From Lachnospiraceae bacterium (GTDB taxonomy: Bacteria > Bacillota > Clostridia > Lachnospirales > Lachnospiraceae), in contig CAAGFJ010000052.1 of assembly GCA_900769115.1 (NCBI GenBank), forward strand, positions 1 through 39,289: a DNA stretch of 39,289 nt, written 5' to 3'. Both the position numbers and the translations under genes were made by a program. Each line of letters begins with the position of its first letter. Within the stretch, counting starts at the first letter, position 1. Below the pieces are notes generated by a model, which was not told where the DNA came from, did no database searches, and saw only the letters and a list, made by a program, of their open reading frames with translations. Positions 33,794 through 39,289 of this stretch are shown here, piece by piece.

Positions 33794-34720
33794 ATGAAAG
33801 TAAACAACATCAGAAATTCATTTTTTCTTGTGCTCGCTGCCCTGATCTGGGGTGTTGCATTTGTAGCACAGACAACCGGAGCCGAGGCAATTGGACCATA
33901 TACCTTTAACTGCATCCGTTCCTTTATCGGCGGTATTTTTCTACTGCCGGTCATTAGAATATCAGAGCGCAGGAACGGCAATCCCGCTCCAACTCCAAAA
34001 CAAAAAAAAGACCTCCTGATCGGAGGTATCTGTTGCGGCTGCATTCTGTTTATCGCAACCACCTTGCAGCAGCTTGGTCTATACTTTGGTGTACCTGCCG
34101 GCAAAGCCGGCTTCTTCACCGCCTGTTACATACTGATCGTACCGATTCTCGGTCTGTTCTTCCATAAACACTGTGGACTTAAGATCTGGATCGGCGTTGT
34201 GCTTGCAGTGGCAGGATTATATCTGCTCTGTATGGATGAGAATGGTTTCTCATTACAATTACAGGATATTCTTGTATTACTCTGTGCGGTTGTGTTTGCC
34301 TGCCACATCTTAACCATCGACCATTTTTCGCCACTAGTGGATGGCGTTAAACTGTCGTGTATTCAGTTTTTTGTATGCGGCATTCTTGGTTTAATTCCAA
34401 TGTTCTTTGCAGATATGCATCACTCTGTCGCAGGTATTCAGGCGTGGCTTCCCGCTTTTGGCAGTATGGATGCATGGATTCCTCTGCTATATGCCGGTGC
34501 TTTATCCTGTGGCGTGGGATATACCTTGCAGATCATCGGACAGAATGGACTGAATCCAACCATTGCCTCTCTGCTAATGAGCTTAGAATCTGTATTTTCC
34601 GTGCTTGCCGGATGGATTCTGCTTGGTCAGTCTATGAATGCACAGGAATTATCCGGATGTGTGCTTATCTTTATTGCGATCGTATTAGCCCAGATAGCGG
34701 ATGAGCCCTTTCCAACCTGA
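33794..34720 (+). CDS. EamA/DMT-family transporter
   Basis: This inner-membrane protein of the drug/metabolite transporter superfamily has 308 residues, about ten membrane helices and two EamA repeats. The first starts F-L-V-L-A-A-L-I-W-G-V-A-F-V-A-Q and the second contains L-L-M-S-L-E-S-V-F-S-V-L-A-G-W, both typical. Many family members export amino acids or metabolites. It lies 57 bp after aroA on the same strand, so it may export an aromatic compound, but that is only inference. A hairpin ends the unit. Confidence 0.92.
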   Translation: MKVNNIRNSFFLVLAALIWGVAFVAQTTGAEAIGPYTFNCIRSFIGGIFLLPVIRISERRNGNPAPTPKQKKDLLIGGICCGCILFIATTLQQLGLYFGVPAGKAGFFTACYILIVPILGLFFHKHCGLKIWIGVVLAVAGLYLLCMDENGFSLQLQDILVLLCAVVFACHILTIDHFSPLVDGVKLSCIQFFVCGILGLIPMFFADMHHSVAGIQAWLPAFGSMDAWIPLLYAGALSCGVGYTLQIIGQNGLNPTIASLLMSLESVFSVLAGWILLGQSMNAQELSGCVLIFIAIVLAQIADEPFPT

Positions 34721-34758
34721 CAGGAAACCGTACAATCTCTGAATATCCTATAAACGAA

Positions 34759-34788
34759 CAATATCCCCGTCCTAAAACGGGGATATTG
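34759..34788. terminator. Bidirectional hairpin between the EamA gene and nagE
   Basis: CAATATCCCCGT (34759-34770) pairs perfectly with ACGGGGATATTG (34777-34788), a 12-bp stem and 6-nt loop between convergent genes. T tracts are short on both sides. Confidence 0.7.
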
Positions 34789-34830
34789 TATGTTATGCAG
34801 CTTCTGCTACACAATCCAACTGTCACTTCC

Positions 34831-36300
34831 TTATTCACATAACTTAGAAAATGCATCCGCAACAAATTGAACCTTCGTTCCGATAATAATCTGTACCGAT
34901 GTCTTACCAGGTTTGATAACACCTGCGGCTCCTGCTGACTTAATTACCTTATCATTCACTGCGGTAATGTCTTTCACTTCGAGTCTCAATCTTGTTACAC
35001 AATTGTCAATACTCGTAATATTATCTTTTCCACCACAGCCTTCAAGAATTGTCTTTGCAATAGATGTGTAATCGTCACTTCCAAGATCTACCTTCTTCTC
35101 AGCTTCGATATCATCATCTTCTCTTCCCGGAGTCTTCAGATCCCATTTCTTAATTGCGAAAAGGAATACAAAGTAGAATACGATAAACGCTGCAATTCCC
35201 AGAGGAATAATCAGCCATGTCTTTGCTGCTGCCGGAAGTGATGATGAGAACAACAGATCCATTGCACCTGCAGAGAAACTAAAGCCTGCCCGGAAGCCAA
35301 GCGCTACCGTGATCATGGTGAAGATACCATAAAGTAACGCATAGATTACATATAATCCAGGAGCAAGGAACATGAATCCAAACTCAAACGGCTCTGTAAC
35401 ACCACAGATAAATGCACAAATTGCTGCAGAAGCTACCAGACCAATTGCAACCTTTTTCTTTGCCGGCTTTGCACATTTAATCATTGCGCAAGCGGCACCC
35501 GGAATACCAAACATCATACAAGGGAAGAATCCTGACATATACATTCCAAGACTCCATGTTACATCTGCTGATGTATCGCCCTTCCAGAAATGCTGCAGGT
35601 CACCAAGTCCAATCGTATCGAACCAGAATACATTGTTCAGAGCATGATGTAAACCGGTTGGGATCAACAGACGGTTCAGGAATGCGTAGATACCTGCACC
35701 AACTACATCCAGACCTACAATTGCCTCTCCAAGAGATACCAATGCACCGAACAACAGCGGCCATACAAACAACAATACAACAGATACCAGAATGGATACT
35801 ACTCCTGCAATAATTGCCACACAGCGTTTGCCGCTGAAGAAAGACAACCAATCCGGAAGCTTTGTATCCTTAAACTTGTTGTAACAGCAGGAACCAATGA
35901 TACCGGCAAGAATACCAATAAACGGATTCTCAATCTTGTCGAATGCCAATGTCTTGGTTGCACTGTCTGCGATAGATGGCATAATGGTTGTAACAAATCC
36001 GGTAGAAAGAAGTGTTGTAAGCATCAACCATGAAGCCAGTGCTGCGATTCCGCCGGTACCATCATTTTTCTCTGACATACCAACGCCAACGCCGATCGCA
36101 AAAAGGATTGCCATGTGATCGATCAAAGCACCTCCTGCTTTAACCAAAAACAGACCGATCAGATTGGTTACACCTTGGATATCCCCACCTTGCATAGCGG
36201 CCGGACATAAGTAATAACCAATGCCCATAAGGATACCACAAATAGGAAGTACGGCTACGGGAAGCATTAATGCTTTTCCCAGTTTTTGAAGAAATTTCAT
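34831..36300 (-). CDS. nagE: PTS N-acetylglucosamine transporter EIICB
   Basis: This membrane permease and phosphotransfer protein takes up N-acetylglucosamine as its 6-phosphate. The EIIC part (residues 1 to about 390) has the family strings L-P-V-A-V-L-P-I-C-G-I-L, L-N-R-L-L-I-P-T-G-L-H-H-A-L-N and C-G-V-T-E-P-F-E-F-G-F-M-F. The C-terminal EIIB domain has the phosphocysteine Cys434 in I-D-N-C-V-T-R-L-R. There is no EIIA domain; it is the separate gene at 36371-36850. AAAGGAGG precedes the ATG. Specificity for N-acetylglucosamine is inferred from the EIICB layout and the nagA/nagB neighbours. Confidence 0.92.
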   Translation of the reverse strand: MKFLQKLGKALMLPVAVLPICGILMGIGYYLCPAAMQGGDIQGVTNLIGLFLVKAGGALIDHMAILFAIGVGVGMSEKNDGTGGIAALASWLMLTTLLSTGFVTTIMPSIADSATKTLAFDKIENPFIGILAGIIGSCCYNKFKDTKLPDWLSFFSGKRCVAIIAGVVSILVSVVLLFVWPLLFGALVSLGEAIVGLDVVGAGIYAFLNRLLIPTGLHHALNNVFWFDTIGLGDLQHFWKGDTSADVTWSLGMYMSGFFPCMMFGIPGAACAMIKCAKPAKKKVAIGLVASAAICAFICGVTEPFEFGFMFLAPGLYVIYALLYGIFTMITVALGFRAGFSFSAGAMDLLFSSSLPAAAKTWLIIPLGIAAFIVFYFVFLFAIKKWDLKTPGREDDDIEAEKKVDLGSDDYTSIAKTILEGCGGKDNITSIDNCVTRLRLEVKDITAVNDKVIKSAGAAGVIKPGKTSVQIIIGTKVQFVADAFSKLCE

Positions 36301-36326
36301 AGCTTTCTCCTCCTTTACGTTTTATT

Positions 36327-36347
36327 TAATTGGATATACTCCAATTA
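36327..36347. promoter_or_regulatory. Inverted repeat before nagE, candidate NagR-type operator
   Basis: TAATTGGA (36327-36334) and TCCAATTA (36340-36347) form perfect 8-bp arms around TATAC in the 70-bp gap between the EIIA gene and nagE. The centre resembles GntR-type sites of N-acetylglucosamine repressors, but no repressor gene is in the window. It could also act as a hairpin in the mRNA. Confidence 0.45.
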
Positions 36348-36370
36348 GTTCATTAGTAATGTTAACAAGA

Positions 36371-36850
36371 TCATACTATTCTCAAGACTGCATCCTCAGA
36401 AGAAGCGGCTCCTTCTTTCAGAATAGTGATCTCCTTATAATCATCCGTGTTACAGATCAAAACCGGTGTAATACAATTCAATCCGGCTGCCCCAATCTTA
36501 TCCAGATCTACATCCATTATCAGATCGCCTTTCTTTACCTGATCTCCCGCAGCCACATGCGCTGTAAATGGTTCCCCATTCAGTGTCACTGTATCTAATC
36601 CAATATGGATCAATATCTCAACACCGGAACCTGTCGTCATCGTCACGGCATGAAGCGTATCAAAAACCATAGTGACTTCGCCATCCGCCGGAGCGTATAT
36701 CTTTCCCTCCGAAGGAATCACTGCAAAACCGTCTCCTAACATCTTCTCTGCAAAGGTAGGATCCGGAACCTCTGTAAGCGGTACCACCTTCCCTATGCAA
36801 GGAGAATAGAGCATATTGCCTTTTGTTTTACCCTTTAAAAATCCTAACAT
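36371..36850 (-). CDS. PTS glucose-family EIIA protein
   Basis: This cytoplasmic phosphocarrier passes phosphate from HPr to the EIIB domain of NagE. The 159-residue single-domain protein has the two active-site histidines, His67 in T-L-H-A-V-T and the phosphoacceptor His82 in L-I-H-I-G-L-D-T-V, and the family strings A-P-A-D-G-E-V and G-D-G-F-A-V-I-P. AAAGGAG precedes the ATG, which overlaps the nagA stop by 7 bp. It supplies the domain missing from NagE. Confidence 0.94.
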   Translation of the reverse strand: MLGFLKGKTKGNMLYSPCIGKVVPLTEVPDPTFAEKMLGDGFAVIPSEGKIYAPADGEVTMVFDTLHAVTMTTGSGVEILIHIGLDTVTLNGEPFTAHVAAGDQVKKGDLIMDVDLDKIGAAGLNCITPVLICNTDDYKEITILKEGAASSEDAVLRIV

Positions 36851-37974
36851 AGTATCTCCTTTCCGTCGATGTATACACCTACTATATCCAAATTCTGATC
36901 GAGAAGTACAAAATCTGCCCTTTTACCGGCTGTAATACTTCCCACGTTGTGATATATTCCAATTTCTCTCGCCGGATTCTCCGTTGCACATCTGACTGCT
37001 GTTTCCAAAGGAAGTCCAACCTCCTTCACAACTAACCGCATGCAGTCCATCAGGTTCGTTGCAGAACCGGCAATGGTTCCGTCATGTAAAGTCGCAAGAT
37101 TCCCTTTCACTGTCACCGGCTGACCGCCAAGTGTATATTCACCATCTTCCAGTCCGGTTGCCCGCATACTGTCACTGATCAAAATGATACGTTTCTCCCC
37201 AAACATGGCAAATGTTGCCCGGATCACAGAAGGATGTACATGTACACCGTCACAAATCAATTCCGCATGGCATTGTTCAGAATCCCTGACTGCTCCTATC
37301 ACTCCCGGCTGTCGATGGTTCATCGGCGGCATCGCATTATATAAATGCGTTGCATGGGATGCGCCTCTTTCAATCGCTTTCTTTGCGGTATCATAATCCG
37401 ATGCTGTATGCGCAAGCGATATCACAACCTGCTCTTTTGCTTTATCTATAAATTCCATAGCCCCCGGCTCTTCCGGTGCAATATCCACCAGCCGGATCAA
37501 TCCTCCTGCTGCATCCTGAAGCTGACAAAAATATTCATAATCACAAGGTATAATATTATCTGCTGCCTGTGCGCCCTTTTTGGAAGGACTGATAAACGGG
37601 CCTTCCATATTAATGCCAACCAGGTGTGCACCTCCATGATAGGAATATGCTCCGGCATTCCTCATAACCTCCAGAAGCTGTTCCTTCGGTATTGTCATTG
37701 TAGCCGGACATATACTTGTCACACCAACAGAAGCCTCATATGCCGTAATCACATCAAGTGCTTCTTCGGTACCATCGCACATATCTGCACCCTGGCATCC
37801 ATGAAAATGAATATCCACTAATCCGGGAATCATTATAAGTCCTGCTGCATCTACAATCTCGTCATCTTCATCTGCCTCTTCTAACACATGGAGAAATCTT
37901 CCATTCTCTATCGCAACATTCCCTTTCACAAACTTGTTTTCCTGTGTAAAAACATTAGCGTCTTTTATGATCAT
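36844..37974 (-). CDS. nagA: N-acetylglucosamine-6-phosphate deacetylase
   Basis: This amidohydrolase removes acetate from N-acetylglucosamine 6-phosphate to give glucosamine 6-phosphate. It has the metal motif I-H-F-H-G, an M-E-G-P-F-I string, S-L-A-H-T-A-S-D, A-T-H-L-Y-N-A-M-P-P-M and the catalytic aspartate in L-I-S-D-S-M. From the ATG at 37974 it has 376 residues; AAAGGGTG lies upstream, and an in-frame ATG at 37998 lies before that site. It lies between nagB (31 bp) and the EIIA gene (overlap). Confidence 0.95.
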   Translation of the reverse strand: MIIKDANVFTQENKFVKGNVAIENGRFLHVLEEADEDDEIVDAAGLIMIPGLVDIHFHGCQGADMCDGTEEALDVITAYEASVGVTSICPATMTIPKEQLLEVMRNAGAYSYHGGAHLVGINMEGPFISPSKKGAQAADNIIPCDYEYFCQLQDAAGGLIRLVDIAPEEPGAMEFIDKAKEQVVISLAHTASDYDTAKKAIERGASHATHLYNAMPPMNHRQPGVIGAVRDSEQCHAELICDGVHVHPSVIRATFAMFGEKRIILISDSMRATGLEDGEYTLGGQPVTVKGNLATLHDGTIAGSATNLMDCMRLVVKEVGLPLETAVRCATENPAREIGIYHNVGSITAGKRADFVLLDQNLDIVGVYIDGKEILC

Positions 37975-38005
37975 ATGCTCACACCCTTTGCCCGTCATTC
38001 ACACG

Positions 38006-38737
38006 TCACTGATTAATCTTACTGAGTGCCGCCTTATCTGCCACTAAAGTAACATCATTATGAAGCTGCAACACTGATGCCGGCACCTGTGGTGTAATTG
38101 GTCCAAAAAATGCTTTTTGTACAATATCTGCTTTCCCTTCACCACTCGCCACAATCAAAATCTTCTTTGCCTGCATAATGGTCTTAATTCCCATAGTATA
38201 TGCCTGTTTCGGAACATCCTCTGCTGATGCAAAAAATCTTTTATTCGCTTCGATCGTTGACTCCGTCAGATCTACACAATGCACTTTCTTATCAAAAGAT
38301 TCTCCCGGTTCATTAAACCCGATATGTCCATTATGTCCAATCCCGAGCAATTGCAGATCCACTCCACCCAGAGCTTCTATCAAAGCAGTGTACCTCTCGC
38401 ATTCTTTTTCAGAATCCGGCTCCATGCCATTCGGTAAATGCGTATTCTCTGCCGGTATATTCACAAGATCAAACAAATTCTCATGCATAAAATAATAGTA
38501 ACTCTGATCATTATCCCGGCTAAGACCTTTGTATTCATCCAGATTCACCGTCATAACTTCTGAAAAATCCAGATCGCCCTTCCTGTACCACTCCACCAAT
38601 TGTCTATACAAACCAATCGGTGTTGACCCCGTTGCCAATCCAAGAACGCAGTTCGGCTTCATTATTACCTGAGCCGATACAATATTCGCTGCTTTTCTGC
38701 TCATATCTGCATAATCTTTTGCCTGGTATATTCTCAT
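38006..38737 (-). CDS. nagB: Glucosamine-6-phosphate deaminase
   Basis: This enzyme converts glucosamine 6-phosphate to fructose 6-phosphate and ammonia, the step after NagA. The 243-residue protein has G-L-A-T-G-S-T-P near the N-terminus, N-L-D-E-Y with a catalytic aspartate, and G-I-G-H-N-G-H-I-G-F-N-E-P. Length fits the shorter Gram-positive form. AAAGGGTGATGATCA precedes the ATG. It is the first gene of the leftward nag cluster: nagB, nagA, EIIA, nagE. Confidence 0.96.
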   Translation of the reverse strand: MRIYQAKDYADMSRKAANIVSAQVIMKPNCVLGLATGSTPIGLYRQLVEWYRKGDLDFSEVMTVNLDEYKGLSRDNDQSYYYFMHENLFDLVNIPAENTHLPNGMEPDSEKECERYTALIEALGGVDLQLLGIGHNGHIGFNEPGESFDKKVHCVDLTESTIEANKRFFASAEDVPKQAYTMGIKTIMQAKKILIVASGEGKADIVQKAFFGPITPQVPASVLQLHNDVTLVADKAALSKINQ

Positions 38738-39130
38738 TGATCATCACCCTTTCTCCAAAATACAAATCTCCTTGTACTGCATGCAGGCTCCACCAACAAT
38801 TACCTAAATGATACGACAAATCCATCTTACTGCGCATATAGTTTCGTCAAATTATACATTCTGCAAATAATTTTTTGTATAATAGTTTTTCACGTCCATC
38901 TATTTTTATATAATTGATTGTAACAAATGACCGTCATTTTGTCCACATCCCTTATTGCACTTTGCACAATTTTCGTCACTTTAACCACGTATCACCTATA
39001 AACCATGGGTTTTTTCTCAAAATCTTTGTACAACATATATAACCGGTCTGATATTTACAACATTTTTCTTCCTGATCAAACCAAACTATTTTCAATATAT
39101 ATTCGTTTTATCCACACATAACACCCTTGC
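38738..39130. other. AT-rich upstream region of the nag cluster
   Basis: No gene is seen. A TATAAT on the minus strand (38851-38856) may be the -10 of the nag promoter; its -35 is poor. A 15-bp palindrome AAATGAC-C-GTCATTT (38925-38939) lies about 70 bp farther upstream and may bind a regulator. A single TTATCCACA (39108-39116) matches a DnaA box but stands alone. The rest shows nothing recognisable. Confidence 0.4.
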
Positions 39131-39238
39131 ACAGCGTAAGTGAAACGGACGCGCATGTTTTAGGTTGTGAACCCGGCTTTTGGGTGGTGTCATGTTGCCG
39201 CAGGCACATTTGCATTACGACTCGCACGCAGCAGACAC
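39131..39238 (-). repeat. Right copy of the ~110-bp dispersed repeat, inverted
   Basis: Read on the minus strand this matches 12-130: an identical 19-base block at 39216-39234, then TGCCTGC, CATGACACC, CATGCGC and ACTTACGCTGT (39131-39141) in the same order, with substitutions and small gaps between. The terminal pairing (GCGTG..AGT with ACTTACGC) is kept despite the differences, which suggests that the folded form matters. The 51 bases after it show no gene. Confidence 0.6.
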
Positions 39239-39289
39239 TAATACTCCTTATAATAAGCGAACTCACGTAAAAGAAGATATGGATTCTTG

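Noticed and set aside
39108..39116. Perfect DnaA box TTATCCACA
   Set aside because: It is a single copy with no cluster, no dnaA/dnaN neighbour and no AT-rich unwinding repeats, so it is not an origin.

Overview
The window looks like a chromosomal segment of a low-to-moderate GC Gram-positive anaerobe, most likely a member of the Lachnospiraceae (Clostridia). The pointers are consensus sigma-A promoters with AT-rich spacers, AGGAGG-type ribosome sites, a YesM/YesN-controlled galactose (mgl) locus, a membrane-anchored SH3/3D cell-wall protein and a four-gene nag PTS cluster. I see no rRNA, tRNA, CRISPR array, insertion sequence or prophage gene. Both ends lie in copies of one roughly 110-bp imperfect repeat in inverted orientation (about 12-130 and 39131-39238), which suggests that an assembly contig broke at dispersed repeats.

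Layout. 165-712: two small uncharacterised genes, convergent across a hairpin. 845-5001: prfC and leuS, both leftward, with a consensus promoter before leuS. 5124-11267: a leftward four-gene operon for a MacB/FtsX-type ABC system (large permease, ATPase, exported two-repeat NEW3/CARDB-like protein, second permease). 11296-11560: a probable large structured noncoding RNA with nested helices and two pseudoknots. 11681-12127: a YaiI/YqxD-family gene. 12203-22970: a galactose sensing and uptake locus, all leftward: mglB-mglA-mglC, then response regulator, histidine kinase, a membrane-anchored binding protein, a binding lipoprotein and an unknown protein. 23255-26225: an aldo/keto reductase and an OmpR-type two-component pair. 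26274-27888: a hipBA-like module with three operator palindromes. 27989-28261: a low-complexity ORF that looks like a gene remnant. 28330-29880: the SH3/3D wall protein. 30310-34720, rightward: a pseudouridine synthase, tyrA-aroA and an EamA transporter. 34831-38737, leftward: nagB-nagA-EIIA-nagE for N-acetylglucosamine uptake and catabolism.

The main finding is in the mgl locus. The transporter's binding protein MglB (21675-22970) appears to be a natural circular permutant. The segment that normally forms the first 80 or so residues of galactose-binding protein, with the D-N-F sugar-contact motif, sits at the C-terminus. The mature chain begins at the strand that normally follows that segment. 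Nearly all ligand and calcium residues are kept. The neighbouring sensor binding protein (12815-13846) has the usual order and serves as an internal control. The permease MglC carries an extra N-terminal domain of about 220 residues, highly charged and probably coiled-coil. Together with the two extra binding proteins next to the YesM/YesN pair, this is a remodelled galactose import and sensing system.

Other points of interest are the structured RNA, a palindrome family TTACAA-N(1-2)-TTGTAA shared by distant intergenic regions, the hipBA operator array, a hairpin with a U tract between mglB and mglA, and an SH3 domain split by a Thr/Glu-rich insertion.
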